NCBI RefSeq assembly: GCF_001662305.1
Contig: NZ_BDEP01000015.1
Location: 124,001-188,000, forward strand
From: Halomonas caseinilytica
GTDB taxonomy: Bacteria > Pseudomonadota > Gammaproteobacteria > Pseudomonadales > Halomonadaceae
Length of the DNA: 64,000 nt
Reading direction: 5' to 3'
Under the pieces are notes generated by a model, which was not told where the DNA came from, made no database searches, and worked only from the letters and a program-made list of their open reading frames with translations. Every line of letters starts with the position of its first letter. Positions within the stretch are counted from its first letter, which is position 1. Shown here piece by piece: positions 17,064 through 26,119 of this stretch. Made by a program: the position numbers and the translations under genes.

Positions 17064-17731
17064 GATGCCTCATCGAGGTCGACCAGCCGATAGCCCTGAC
17101 CCCGCTGGGTCTGGATGCGCTGGCTGCCGAGCTTGCGACGCAGCCGGCTGATCTGCACGTCGATGACATTGGAGTCCGGCTCGTGGTCGCGGTCGTAGAC
17201 ATGCTCGGCAAGCTCGGCACGACTGACCACTCGGGGTGCGGCATGTACCAGATAGGCCAGCAGCCGGGATTCCTGAGCGGTCAGGCTGACCGGGCGGCCA
17301 GTCAGTGTCACGCTGCCGGTATGGGTGTCGAAGGCCAGGTCCCCGACGCGCAGCACGGGATGGGCATGGCCGTGGCTGCGACGCATCAGGGCACGCAGCC
17401 GAAAGAGCACCTCCGCAGTCTCGAAGGGCTTGGTGACATAGTCGTCGGCGCCGGCCGAGAAACCGGCAGCCTTGTCCGCCCAACGCTCCCGTGCCGTGAG
17501 CACCAGTACGGGCAGGTCGATGCCCGCTTCTCGCCACTGGGCCAGCCAGCGGGTGCCGTCGCCATCGGGTAGCCCCAGGTCGAGAATCACGGCGTCGTAG
17601 TGTTCGGTCTGGACGAGAAAGTCGGCCTCGGTGCCGCTGGCGGTCGACTCGATCAGCACGCCGGCATCCGCCAGGGCCGCACTCAGTGCTTCGGCGAGCG
17701 GGCCATCGTCCTCTACCAGCAAGACCTTCAT
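17060..17731 (-). CDS. OmpR/PhoB family response regulator
   Basis: A 223-residue regulator with a receiver domain (acidic pocket E7, D8, D9; phospho-acceptor D51; K101 in YVTKPFE) and a C-terminal winged-helix DNA-binding domain ending QRGQGYRLV. It overlaps the PepSY gene by 4 bp upstream and the kinase gene by 4 bp downstream, so the three form one coupled operon. It probably controls its own operon and the divergent PepSY gene; a CATGA direct repeat with 11-bp period lies between them. Confidence 0.92.
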   Translation of the reverse strand: MKVLLVEDDGPLAEALSAALADAGVLIESTASGTEADFLVQTEHYDAVILDLGLPDGDGTRWLAQWREAGIDLPVLVLTARERWADKAAGFSAGADDYVTKPFETAEVLFRLRALMRRSHGHAHPVLRVGDLAFDTHTGSVTLTGRPVSLTAQESRLLAYLVHAAPRVVSRAELAEHVYDRDHEPDSNVIDVQISRLRRKLGSQRIQTQRGQGYRLVDLDEAS

Positions 17732-18102
17732 GGTGCCTTCCTCATGGCATTGATGTTCACGCCTTCCATGCCGATCAGCTCTCCGTTGACGGCGTCGAAC
17801 TCGAATTCTACCACTTGGCCCTGGGGGCCGAGCATCTCGATCTCGTAGATCAGCGGGCCGTCGTCACGCTCGAGTTCGACTTCCAGTATCTCGCCGGCGT
17901 AGTGCGCCTGCAGCCAGTCGAGGATGACCGGCAGCTCGACCACCTCGCCACGACGCACGTCGTCGTGGAGGCGTTGCCAGTGCTCGTCGCTCATGGCCGG
18001 TGCCGAGAGCGCGATGCACAGCAGCACGCCGCACGAGGCTCGGCCCAGGCGGCGAGGCAGCCGGCGTTGGTGGAGAGAGGGAAGCGCGCGCGTGATCATC
18101 AT
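17728..18102 (-). CDS. PepSY domain protein, exported, first gene of the two-component operon
   Basis: A protein of about 124 residues with a basic N-terminus, a hydrophobic segment with an ALSAPAMSD signal-peptidase site, and one PepSY domain (HWQRLHDDVRRGEVV then YEIEMLGPQGQVVEFEFDAVNGELI). PepSY domains bind or inhibit proteases and often accompany sensor kinases of this type. It is predicted periplasmic. The ATG at 18102 gives a normal signal peptide; ATGs at 18123 and 18099 are alternatives. It overlaps the response regulator gene by 4 bp. Confidence 0.85.
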   Translation of the reverse strand: MMITRALPSLHQRRLPRRLGRASCGVLLCIALSAPAMSDEHWQRLHDDVRRGEVVELPVILDWLQAHYAGEILEVELERDDGPLIYEIEMLGPQGQVVEFEFDAVNGELIGMEGVNINAMRKAP

Positions 18103-18125
18103 GGCCCAGAGGTTGCCAGTCATGA

Positions 18126-18142
18126 CATGAATGCAGCATGAA
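18126..18142. promoter_or_regulatory. CATGA direct repeats, possible response-regulator box
   Basis: CATGA occurs at 18126-18130 and again at 18137-18141, an 11-bp spacing typical of OmpR/PhoB-family binding sites; a further CATGA starts at 18121. The repeats are in the gap between the two-component operon and the divergent PepSY gene. A possible -10 for the latter is TATAAC at 18177. The site is a guess from spacing and position. Confidence 0.35.
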
Positions 18143-18226
18143 CGGCCTTGTCAGCTCTCGGCAAGGTAGGACTTGTTATAACATCCCTGCACTCACGATG
18201 AATGCACCAACACAGAGGACGTTGCC

Positions 18227-18697
18227 ATGACATTCAAGACCCTGATGATCGCATCCGCCACCACCCTGGCCCTGGTGGCCGGCAGTGCTCAGGCTGACGG
18301 AAGCCTCGGCCTGGATCGCATCGACGCGGTGCTCGATCGCGCCCAGACCTTCGGCTTTACCCATATCGAGGAGATCGAGGCCAAGGGGCGTGATGCCGTC
18401 GAGATCGAGGGCTGGCTGGACGACGAGTGGTATGCCGATGTCCGGCTTTCCCTGAGCGGCGACGACGTCCTGCGCGAAGAGCGCAAGCGTCTGATCACCA
18501 GTGCCTGGGGCATGACCGCCGATGATGTGCGTCAGGCACTCTCCTCCGCTGGTGCCGAGGGCATGACGGAATTCGAGAGTCTGCAGATCGATGAGGCGGG
18601 GAATATCGAGATCGAAGGCCGCGGCCAGAACGGTCGCGAGCTCGAAGTCACCACCCGTCAGGGCCAGGACGGTGTGATCGGAGTGGAGCACGACTGA
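18227..18697 (+). CDS. Periplasmic PepSY domain protein
   Basis: A 156-residue protein with a clear signal peptide (MTFKTLMIASATTLALVAG, cut near SAQA-DG). The mature part has PepSY-like repeats: a YADVRLSLSGD beta segment following HIEEIEAKGRDAVEIEGW, and ELEVTTRQGQDG at the C-terminus. It is predicted periplasmic. It diverges from the PepSY/response regulator/kinase operon and is probably a target of that system, perhaps as a feedback element. A strong terminator follows. Confidence 0.85.
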   Translation: MTFKTLMIASATTLALVAGSAQADGSLGLDRIDAVLDRAQTFGFTHIEEIEAKGRDAVEIEGWLDDEWYADVRLSLSGDDVLREERKRLITSAWGMTADDVRQALSSAGAEGMTEFESLQIDEAGNIEIEGRGQNGRELEVTTRQGQDGVIGVEHD

Positions 18698-18730
18698 GGT
18701 TTCGCTTCGTCCCACGGGAACCCTCTCTCA

Positions 18731-18757
18731 ACGGCAGGCGCCACGCCTGCCGTTTTT
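18731..18757 (+). terminator. Intrinsic terminator after the PepSY gene
   Basis: The perfect 9-bp stem ACGGCAGGC/GCCTGCCGT (18731-18739 and 18745-18753) with a 5-base loop is followed directly by a run of T. It lies 33 bp after the stop. Confidence 0.9.
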
Positions 18758-18802
18758 CGTGGGTGTGAGGAAACCTTGTGGGGTAATGAGACCTGTTGCC
18801 GA

Positions 18803-20443
18803 CTATACCAGCTTACTCTGGCGCAACTGCCAGACGTTGAGCGGCGGGTCGAAGCTGTCGGGGTCGGCCTGCTCCCAGTAATCGCAAAAGACCGCATGGC
18901 GCGACGCGCCTCCCTCCAAGAGTTCGTTCGGTGCTACGAAATCGAACAGGGTGGAGAGACTGCGTACCTCGTGACGTGAAATACGACGAATCACGTGTTC
19001 AGGACCCAGTTCGCCGGGGTGGCTGAGGCCGGCGGCAGTCAGCATTTCGGCCAGTGCCTTCAGGGTGTTGGCATGGAAGCGTTGCACTCGCTCGGCCTTG
19101 AGGGGGACGTCCAGCCGGCGACCGCGTCGAGGGTCCTGGGTTGCCACGCCGCTCGGGCAGCGATCGGTGTGACAGCTCTGGGCCTGGATGCATCCCAGGG
19201 CGAACATGTAGCCTCGCGCGGCGTTGCACCAGTCGGCGCCGAGCGCCATGGTGCGGGCGATGTCGAAGGCGCTGATGACCTTGCCGGCGGCGCCCACGCG
19301 GATCTTGTCGCGCAGGCCGGCACCGACCAGAGTGTTGTGCACCAGCAGCAGAGCCTCGGTGAGTGGCATGCCGAGGCGGTTGACGAACTCCAGGGGCGCC
19401 GCGCCGGTACCGCCCTGACCGCCATCCACCACCACGAAATCCGGGTGGTCACCTTCCTCGCGCATGGCCTTGACCATGGCGAACCATTCCCAGGGATGGC
19501 CGATGGCCAGCTTGATGCCGACCGGCTTGCCGCCGGAAAGGTCGCGCAGTCGCTGGATGAAACCAATCATCTCGCGTGGCGTGGTGAAGGCGCTGTGGGC
19601 CGCCGGGGATATGACATCTTGACCTTCCGGCACGCCTCGGGTCGCGGCGATTTCGGCGGTCACCTTGGCACCGGGCAGTACGCCGCCATGGCCGGGCTTG
19701 GCACCCTGGGAGAGCTTGATCTCGATCATCTTCACCGCCTCGAGGCTGGCGGTTTCGGCGAATCGCTCGGGGTCGAAGCGGCCCTCGGCATCGCGACAGC
19801 CGAAATAGCCGGAGCCGAGCTCCCAGACCAGGTCGCCGCCATGGCGATGATAGGGAGACAGGCCGCCTTCGCCGGTGTCGTGATAGAAGTTGCCTTCCCG
19901 TGCGCCTTCGTTCAGGGCACGGATGGCGTTGGCCGAGAGGGCACCGAAGCTCATTGCCGAGATGTTGAAAACGCTGGCGCTGTAGGGGCGGGGGCGGTCG
20001 GCGCCGATGACGACCCGGAAGTCACGGTCCTCTATGTGCTTTGGCGCCAGGGAGTGGTTCATCCACTCGTAGCCGGGGGCCTGCATGTCGCGCTGGGAGC
20101 CGAACGGCTGCTTGTCGATGGTGTTCTTGGCACGGCGGTAGACCAGGCTGCGCTGTTCCCGGGAAAAAGGCCGCTCTTCGGTGTCCGACTGGATGAAGTA
20201 CTGACGGATCTCGGGGCCGATGGACTCCAGCCAATAGCGCAGATGGGCCAGTATCGGATAGTTGCGGCTGACGGTGTGATGGTGCTGGAACACGTCATGG
20301 GTGCCCAGGGCGACCAGCAGGCCGAAGACCAGAACGCCCAGTCCCCAGGGCCAGGCCGGGGCCAAGACCAGGCCCAGCAGGCAGACGACGAGACCGGCGA
20401 GACTGATGGCATAGGCGCCGTAGCGACTCGGTAGGCGGTACAT
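18803..20443 (-). CDS. FMN-binding glutamate synthase family protein
   Basis: A 546-residue protein with two N-terminal membrane helices (about residues 9-45) followed by a glutamate synthase central/FMN-type TIM barrel: SAMSFGALSANAI, GEGGLSPYHRHGGD, IKLSQGAKPGHGGVLPG, DGGQGGTGAAP and the Cys-rich GCIQAQSCHTDRCPSG segment. It lacks the glutaminase domain and glutamate synthase C-terminal domain, so it is a stand-alone member of the family of unknown substrate. The ATG at 20443 follows AAGGAGA ten bases upstream. It diverges from the GMC oxidoreductase. Confidence 0.88.
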   Translation of the reverse strand: MYRLPSRYGAYAISLAGLVVCLLGLVLAPAWPWGLGVLVFGLLVALGTHDVFQHHHTVSRNYPILAHLRYWLESIGPEIRQYFIQSDTEERPFSREQRSLVYRRAKNTIDKQPFGSQRDMQAPGYEWMNHSLAPKHIEDRDFRVVIGADRPRPYSASVFNISAMSFGALSANAIRALNEGAREGNFYHDTGEGGLSPYHRHGGDLVWELGSGYFGCRDAEGRFDPERFAETASLEAVKMIEIKLSQGAKPGHGGVLPGAKVTAEIAATRGVPEGQDVISPAAHSAFTTPREMIGFIQRLRDLSGGKPVGIKLAIGHPWEWFAMVKAMREEGDHPDFVVVDGGQGGTGAAPLEFVNRLGMPLTEALLLVHNTLVGAGLRDKIRVGAAGKVISAFDIARTMALGADWCNAARGYMFALGCIQAQSCHTDRCPSGVATQDPRRGRRLDVPLKAERVQRFHANTLKALAEMLTAAGLSHPGELGPEHVIRRISRHEVRSLSTLFDFVAPNELLEGGASRHAVFCDYWEQADPDSFDPPLNVWQLRQSKLV

Positions 20444-20565
20444 GTGGACACGCTCTCCTTGCGATGAGGGTCCGGCTATTGCATGTCGCGGAAGGTCGAC
20501 TGTCAATTCGCGGCACCGAGCGCTAGCGTGTCAGGCATCGTCTTGTCGGATGCAGGAGGCAGACC

Positions 20566-22221
20566 ATGACGCAGCGCCATCGTTTCGACACCATCATCGT
20601 CGGTGCCGGCACCGCCGGTTGCTTGCTCGCCAAGCGCCTGACCGAGGACGGCGAGCGGCGCGTGCTACTGATCGAGGCGGGAGGGCGTGACACCTATCCC
20701 TGGATTCACATTCCCGTCGGCTATCTCTACTGCATCGACAACCCGCGCACTGACTGGCGTTTTCGCACCGAACCATCACCGGGACTCAACGGGCGCCGGC
20801 TGGTCTATCCGCGAGGCAAGACGCTCGGAGGCTGTTCCAGCATCAACGGCATGATCTACATGCGAGGCCAGGCCAGGGATTACGACCACTGGGCGGAGGT
20901 GACCGGCGACGATGCCTGGCGCTGGGCGAACTGTCTGCCGGATTTCATGCATCACGAGGATTACCACCGTCTCGATGACAGGGCTGAGCCCGATGCCGCG
21001 CATCGCGACTTCCACGGCCATGGTGGCGAATGGCGTGTCGAGCGTCAGCGGCTTCGCTGGCAGGTACTCGACGATTTCGCCCAGGCCGCCGAGCAGGCCG
21101 GCATTCCTCGGGTCGATGACTTCAATCGTGGCGATAACGAAGGGGTGGATTACTTCGAGGTCAACCAGCGGAGCGGTTGGCGCTGGAACACTGCCAAGGC
21201 CTTCCTGCGAGGCATCGAGGGACGTGACAACTTCACCCTCTGGCATTCGAGCCAGGTGCAGTGCCTGGGCTTCGATGCGGAAGAGTCGAGCCGCCCCCGC
21301 TGCGCTGGCGTGCGGGTGATGCGGGATGGTGAGGTCGTCGAGGTGGAAGCGGCCCGCGAAGTGGTGTTGTGCGCTGGTGCCATCGGCTCGCCGCAACTGC
21401 TCCAGCTGTCCGGTATCGGGCCGGCCGAATTGCTTGCCAAGCACGACATTCCCTTGATCGTCGATTTGCCGGGTGTGGGCGAGAACTTGCAGGATCATCT
21501 GCAATTGCGCTCGGTATATCGTGTCAACGGCGCCGATACCCTGAATACCCGTGTCGGTTCATGGTTCGGCAAGACGCGCATCGGCCTGGAATACCTGCTG
21601 CGACGTTCAGGCCCCATGAGCATGGCGCCTTCCCAGCTCGGCGTCTTCACGCGCAGCGCACCGGACCAACCGCATGCCAATCTCGAATACCACGTGCAGC
21701 CGTTGAGCCTGGAGGCGTTCGGGCAGCCACTGCACGATTTTCCGGCGATCACCGCCAGTGTCTGCAACCTCAATCCGACCAGTCGGGGCTGGGTACGCAT
21801 TGCCGGTCGCGATCCTTCCCTGGCACCGCTGATTTCGCCCAATTACCTGGCAACCGAGGAAGACCGCCGGGTCGCGGCGGACTCGCTGCGCATCACCCGT
21901 CGCATCATCGCTCAACAGGCCATGGCCCGCTATCGTCCCGAAGAGATCAAGCCGGGCGAGCGCTACCAGACCGACGAGGAGCTGGCGCGCCTGGCCGGCG
22001 ACATCGGCACCACCATCTTCCATCCCGTGGGCACCGCGGCCATGGGGCGTGACGATGACCCCTCGGCGGTGGTCGATTCGCACCTCAGGGTGCGTGGCGT
22101 GACGGGGCTCCGGGTGGTGGACGCCAGCGTGATGCCGACCATCACCAGCGGCAACACCAACGCACCGACCCTGATGATCGCCGAGAAAGCGGCCGGTTGG
22201 ATCCTGGCCGAAACGTCATGA
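20566..22221 (+). CDS. GMC family oxidoreductase (choline dehydrogenase-like)
   Basis: A 551-residue FAD enzyme with the N-terminal Rossmann motif VGAGTAGC (12-19), the GMC signatures GKTLGGCSSINGMIYMRG and GAIGSPQLLQLSGIGP, and the catalytic His/Asn pair in FHPVGTAAMG and SGNTNAPTL near the C-terminus. It oxidises an alcohol to an aldehyde or ketone and passes electrons to a membrane acceptor. The family is close to BetA, but no betaine genes are nearby and the substrate is unknown. AGGAGG precedes the ATG. Confidence 0.9.
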   Translation: MTQRHRFDTIIVGAGTAGCLLAKRLTEDGERRVLLIEAGGRDTYPWIHIPVGYLYCIDNPRTDWRFRTEPSPGLNGRRLVYPRGKTLGGCSSINGMIYMRGQARDYDHWAEVTGDDAWRWANCLPDFMHHEDYHRLDDRAEPDAAHRDFHGHGGEWRVERQRLRWQVLDDFAQAAEQAGIPRVDDFNRGDNEGVDYFEVNQRSGWRWNTAKAFLRGIEGRDNFTLWHSSQVQCLGFDAEESSRPRCAGVRVMRDGEVVEVEAAREVVLCAGAIGSPQLLQLSGIGPAELLAKHDIPLIVDLPGVGENLQDHLQLRSVYRVNGADTLNTRVGSWFGKTRIGLEYLLRRSGPMSMAPSQLGVFTRSAPDQPHANLEYHVQPLSLEAFGQPLHDFPAITASVCNLNPTSRGWVRIAGRDPSLAPLISPNYLATEEDRRVAADSLRITRRIIAQQAMARYRPEEIKPGERYQTDEELARLAGDIGTTIFHPVGTAAMGRDDDPSAVVDSHLRVRGVTGLRVVDASVMPTITSGNTNAPTLMIAEKAAGWILAETS

Positions 22222-22420
22222 TCTCGTCATATCGAGCAAATAGTGTTTGACCTGCGCCTCGCTCAGGCGCATGCTAGTTCGCAGTAGGTTGGCAAGTCGA
22301 ACATCGCAAGTGGTCATCGAAACGCTCAGTGCATCGATTTCCCGGTGAAACGTTTCTTGTTTTACCCACTGCAACTCGGGTATTTCCCGGCAAATCAATG
22401 CTATTTGAGGAATTCGAAAA

Positions 22421-22627
22421 ATGGCTACCGGTACTGTCAAGTGGTTCAACGACACCAAAGGCTTCGGCTTCATCTCTCCGGACGACAACGGTGACGACCT
22501 GTTCGCTCACTTCTCCGAGATTCAGGCAGACGGCTTCAAGTCTCTGCAGGACGGCCAGAAGGTCTCCTTCGACGTCACTCAGGGCAAGAAAGGCCTGCAG
22601 GCGTCCAACATCAAGGTCGTCGACTGA
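22421..22627 (+). CDS. CspA-family cold-shock protein
   Basis: A 68-residue single OB-fold protein with RNP1 KGFGFI (13-18) and an RNP2-like LFAHF (27-31), ending ASNIKVVD. It binds single-stranded RNA/DNA as an RNA chaperone. The gap of 199 bp from the previous stop leaves room for the long 5' leader typical of csp genes. AGGAATTCGAAAA precedes the ATG. A strong hairpin follows the gene. Confidence 0.95.
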   Translation: MATGTVKWFNDTKGFGFISPDDNGDDLFAHFSEIQADGFKSLQDGQKVSFDVTQGKKGLQASNIKVVD

Positions 22628-22679
22628 TCGTCGATTGTCCTGATGCAGGATAGTCACCATCCGCTTGGATGGTGGGATG

Positions 22680-22705
22680 GCGGGGCCCGCGAAAGCGGGC
22701 CCCGC
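22680..22705 (+). terminator. Terminator hairpin after the cold-shock gene
   Basis: A perfect 11-bp GC stem (22680-22690 with 22695-22705) closes a GAAA tetraloop. It is followed by a weak T-rich stretch (TTGCGTTT). It is 53 bp downstream of the csp stop. Confidence 0.8.
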
Positions 22706-22809
22706 TTGCGTTTGCACAACAACAAAATGCCGCCGGGGCCCCGGCCGTGATTTATTTGGCGCAGCCGTTACGCTAGGGTGTGGCTTTTGTCTGTGGAGAT
22801 GATGTCGCC

Positions 22810-23478
22810 ATGAGCGCACCCGACGAGTTGATCATCGAGCCGGCCAACGGCAAGGTCGCCGATGCCTGCGTATTCATCCTGCATGGTCTGGGCGCCGACG
22901 GGCATGACTTCGAGCCTCTGGTACCGGCTCTGGAACTGCCCGCCGATGCCGGCGTGCGTTTCATCCTGCCCCATGCGCCTCGTCTGCCGGTGACCGTCAA
23001 TGGTGGCATGGTGATGCCTGCCTGGTATGACATCACCGAGATGAGTCTGGATCGCCAAGTCGACGAGGCTCAGTTGAAGGCCTCTGCCGAACGCCTCCAA
23101 GGCTTGATTCAGGAACAGATCGACCACGGTATCGCGCCGGGGCGTATCATCATCGCCGGCTTTTCCCAGGGGGGCGCCGTGGCTTACGACGCGGCCTTGA
23201 GCTTCCCTCAGCGCCTGGGCGGGTTGCTGGCCCTGTCGACCTATCTCGCCACGGCCGACAGCCTCGACTATGCCGATGCCAATCGCGACCTGCCCATCGA
23301 GGTGCACCACGGTAATCTCGACCCTGTGGTACCCGAGTCGCTGGGGCGTGCCGCGCATGAACGCCTGCAGGCCATGGGGTATCCGGTCGAATATCGGCAA
23401 TATCCCATGGCCCATGCCGTCTGCCCCCAGCAGGTCGCCGATATCAGTCGCTGGCTGTGTGCTCGGCTCGGCGGTTGA
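22810..23478 (+). CDS. Carboxylesterase/phospholipase-type alpha/beta hydrolase
   Basis: A 222-residue cytoplasmic hydrolase of the carboxylesterase 2/acyl-protein thioesterase family. The triad is visible: Ser119 in GFSQGG, Asp171 in GNLDPVVP and His202 in YPMAHAV; the oxyanion loop is LHGLGADGHDF. It should cleave short acyl esters or lysophospholipids. The ATG at 22810 is preceded by GGAG about ten bases upstream; an in-frame ATG at 22780 lacks a ribosome site. Confidence 0.9.
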   Translation: MSAPDELIIEPANGKVADACVFILHGLGADGHDFEPLVPALELPADAGVRFILPHAPRLPVTVNGGMVMPAWYDITEMSLDRQVDEAQLKASAERLQGLIQEQIDHGIAPGRIIIAGFSQGGAVAYDAALSFPQRLGGLLALSTYLATADSLDYADANRDLPIEVHHGNLDPVVPESLGRAAHERLQAMGYPVEYRQYPMAHAVCPQQVADISRWLCARLGG

Positions 23479-23618
23479 GGCCACCCTGGTTGGCGTTCGC
23501 CCTCCGGCCCGTTATGGTCTAGAAGGGGGAGACGGACTGACGGCTCCCGGCAAGAGCCCTGTCGGCATTGGGCCAGCCGCATGGATAACCGGCATGAACT
23601 GGCAAAGAGGAGACGCTC

Positions 23619-23837
23619 ATGGCCTTATCGGAAGATTTACGTTTGCCCGTGGCCTGCCCGAATTGCGGCAGCCACCTGATGCGGGTCCCCAGTATCAAGA
23701 ATCCCGACGACAAGGTGCACTGTGCGTCATGCCAGCGTTTTGTCTGCCTCTATCACGAGGCCTGCAAGGTACTGAAGCAAGGGCCGGGCAGCGACAGTGA
23801 GGCACTGATCGAGAAGGCGGTGAATCGCGGCGCCTGA
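23619..23837 (+). CDS. Small zinc-ribbon-like protein
   Basis: A 72-residue soluble protein with two Cys pairs, CPNC (13-16) and CASC (35-38), spaced as in a zinc ribbon, then an isolated Cys and a polar C-terminus. A good AGAGGAG ribosome site lies before the ATG. I do not recognise a named family; a metal-binding structural role is inferred from the cysteines. It lies 140 bp after the hydrolase and converges with the PhoH gene. Confidence 0.75.
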   Translation: MALSEDLRLPVACPNCGSHLMRVPSIKNPDDKVHCASCQRFVCLYHEACKVLKQGPGSDSEALIEKAVNRGA

Positions 23838-23886
23838 AGCGTGTCGGATCGGAGTTCACGCGTTTTTCTTGAGGCAATGACATGAA

Positions 23887-23909
23887 GGGCCGGCGTCTTG
23901 CGCCGGCCC
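23887..23909. terminator. Bidirectional hairpin between zinc-ribbon and PhoH genes
   Basis: GGGCCGGCG (23887-23895) pairs perfectly with CGCCGGCCC (23901-23909) around a 5-base loop, in the gap between two convergent stops. On the minus strand a T-rich region lies beyond it; T-runs are weak on both sides. Confidence 0.65.
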
Positions 23910-23941
23910 CTTGCATTGCAGGATCGCGATCCTGGCGATGT

Positions 23942-25354
23942 TCAGAGGAGTTCCTCGCCGGCGAGTGCCAGGCGTGAGCGTTCCACACTCATCAGCGTGA
24001 CGTGACCGGCGTGGGCCCAGTCGCGAAAATGCTGCACGACAGCGGCCATGCCGCAGGTGTTGGCGGTGAGATAAGGCGTGTCGATCTGCCCCACGTTGCC
24101 CAGGCAGACGATCTTGGTGTTGCGCCCGGCGCGGGTGATCAGCGACTTGAGTTGCTTGGGCGTGAAGTTCTGTGCCTCGTCGATGATCAGAAAGGTGTCG
24201 TTGAGGGTTCGGCCACGCATGAACCCCGGGGCGCGAATCTGCACCCGGGAGCCGAGCAACTGGCGGGTGGCCTCCTGGTTCCAGGTGGTGCTGCCGTCGT
24301 GTTCGTCGCGCAGCAGGTTGTCCATGTTGTCGTGAAAGGCACCCATCCAGGGCGACATCTTCTCTTCCTCGGTACCGGGCAGGTAGCCGATGTCCTCGCT
24401 CATCGAGATCGGCGCCCGAGTGAAGACCACTCGCTCGAAGCGTTTGGTGTCCAGCGTCTGCTGAAAGGCGGCGGCGAGCGTCATGAAGGTCTTGCCGGTA
24501 CCGGCGCTGCCGGCAATGGTGACCAGGTCGATGTCGTCGTCCATCAGCAGGTTGAGCGTGAAATTCTGGCGGCTGTCGTGGGCGTGGACGCCCCATACGC
24601 TGGCGCCGTGGCGATAGTCGGTGAGCAACTCGAGCTGGGCGTGTCGGGGGCTGACTTCACGCACCACGGCCTCGAAGCTGGCACCGTTGTCGTTGTCCGA
24701 CACCAGCATGCCGAGGTGCCAGTCTTCCGGGATCTCGCCGGCGAGGCGATAGACCACTCGGTCGTCCTCGCGACTCACCTGGACGTCCGCACGCAGGGTT
24801 CCCCACAGGCCACTGCCGTCGTGGCCGGCTTCGGGATAGATGCGGGCGCCGCTGATCATGGCGTCGCTGTCGTCGAAGGCCCGGTCGGTGAGGTAATCCT
24901 CCACGGGTACGCCTAGCGCTGCCGCCTTGACCCTCAGGTTGATGTCCTTGGTGACCAGCACGACCGAAGCATCGGGGCGCTCGTCGCGCAGCCGGCAGGT
25001 CTCGGTGAGCAGCCGGTTGTCCGGACTGTCCTCGAGTGGGTCGAGCGGCTTGAGGTCGTTGTAGCAGAGCAGGCGAAGTCGGCCTTCGGGGCCGGTGAGA
25101 CGAGGAATGGGAATGCCGTCGCGAATCTGGCCGATATCGACGTTGGCGGTGAGGTCGGAAAGGGTTCGGCTGACTTGCCGGGCGGTGCGAGCGATCTCGC
25201 GGATGCCGTTCTTGTGCTTGTCGAGTTCCTCGAGCACGGTCATCGGGATCACCACTTCGTGCTCGTCGAACTGGTAGAGGGCGGCGGGGTCGTGAATCAG
25301 GACATTGGTGTCCAGCACGTAAAGCCGGGTGGCTTTCTTGTCGATGCGTACCAT
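23942..25354 (-). CDS. PIN-PhoH family ATPase
   Basis: A 470-residue protein with an N-terminal PIN nuclease-like domain (LYVLDTNVLIHDP, with conserved acidic residues through VLVTKDINLR) and a C-terminal PhoH ATPase domain with Walker A GSAGTGKT and Walker B FLIIDEAQN. This is the PhoH2/YlaK arrangement, thought to couple RNA unwinding and cleavage. The start at 25354 follows AGGAGA about eight bases upstream; frame is open further upstream without support. It stands alone between convergent and divergent neighbours. Confidence 0.92.
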   Translation of the reverse strand: MVRIDKKATRLYVLDTNVLIHDPAALYQFDEHEVVIPMTVLEELDKHKNGIREIARTARQVSRTLSDLTANVDIGQIRDGIPIPRLTGPEGRLRLLCYNDLKPLDPLEDSPDNRLLTETCRLRDERPDASVVLVTKDINLRVKAAALGVPVEDYLTDRAFDDSDAMISGARIYPEAGHDGSGLWGTLRADVQVSREDDRVVYRLAGEIPEDWHLGMLVSDNDNGASFEAVVREVSPRHAQLELLTDYRHGASVWGVHAHDSRQNFTLNLLMDDDIDLVTIAGSAGTGKTFMTLAAAFQQTLDTKRFERVVFTRAPISMSEDIGYLPGTEEEKMSPWMGAFHDNMDNLLRDEHDGSTTWNQEATRQLLGSRVQIRAPGFMRGRTLNDTFLIIDEAQNFTPKQLKSLITRAGRNTKIVCLGNVGQIDTPYLTANTCGMAAVVQHFRDWAHAGHVTLMSVERSRLALAGEELL

Positions 25355-25620
25355 CGGCGCAGCTCTCCTGATTGTCACCGGATCGGCGTCACCAACATGA
25401 CGCCTCGATGTCGACACTGTCAGCGCAAAATGTCAGGTCTGTGACAGGGCGTGACGTGTCTCCCTGATCGCTAGTGTTCCTCCTTGTCGGGTCTCTATCG
25501 GGTTGGACATTGGATGGCGTCGAGGGTGCAATGATCGGCATTGTCGTCAACGCTTCCTTAGCATGGACCATATCGTCAAGTCTGCAAGTAGACGAGCCTT
25601 ACGGCTACGTCAACGAACCG

Positions 25621-25642
25621 GGCCCGCCGGGTGGCGGGGCCG
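25621..25642 (-). terminator. Hairpin downstream of nirD
   Basis: GGCCCGCC and GGCGGGGCC around GGGT form a GC stem with one bulge just after the nirD stop, read on the minus strand. The following T-run is weak. The rest of the 293-bp gap to the PhoH gene shows no clear gene. Confidence 0.5.
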
Positions 25643-25647
25643 CGGTG

Positions 25648-26022
25648 TCAGGCTTGCACGAGGACGTGTCCGTCGCGCAGGGCGACGCGCCAGGTGCGCA
25701 GTCTGACCTGCTCGTCTTCCACGCACTGCCCGTCGCGCAACCTGAAGTGCTGCTTGTAGAGCGGCGAGGCCACGGCCGGCTCGCCCGCGACGTCGCCGAT
25801 GATGCCGCGAGCGATGACATTGGCGCCGGAGAAGGGGTCGTGGTGGTCGATGGCATAGAGTTCCGGGGCGTGGCCGGGTAGGTAGAAGATCGCGACCTGG
25901 GCGGGGCCGTCACGAGTCTCGATGCGGGCGGCGATGCCGGAGTGGGCGACCAGGTCCTCCCTGGTGCACAGGGACTGCCAGTCGTTGGAGGTGATCAGGT
26001 CTTCTGCGGTGGCGGTGGTCAT
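25648..26022 (-). CDS. nirD: Nitrite reductase (NADH) small subunit
   Basis: A 124-residue NirD with a Rieske-like fold; the usual Rieske Cys-His ligands are absent, as is normal for NirD. Visible family features are the N-terminal WQSLCTREDL and the PLYKQHFRLRDGQCVED segment. It forms the assimilatory nitrite reductase with NirB, making ammonium from nitrite in the cytoplasm. It is the last gene of the minus-strand nir operon, separated from nirB by 247 bp that contain an intergenic repeat, an unusually large gap for these two genes. Confidence 0.92.
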   Translation of the reverse strand: MTTATAEDLITSNDWQSLCTREDLVAHSGIAARIETRDGPAQVAIFYLPGHAPELYAIDHHDPFSGANVIARGIIGDVAGEPAVASPLYKQHFRLRDGQCVEDEQVRLRTWRVALRDGHVLVQA

Positions 26023-26119
26023 GGGAGAGCTCCTTGGTTGTTCGGGAAATCCCGGTTGTTCAGGAGACAGGCCGGTGGCCAGGATTTGCGGGCCTGAGCG
26101 GCCGGCGTCGACTTGCTCT

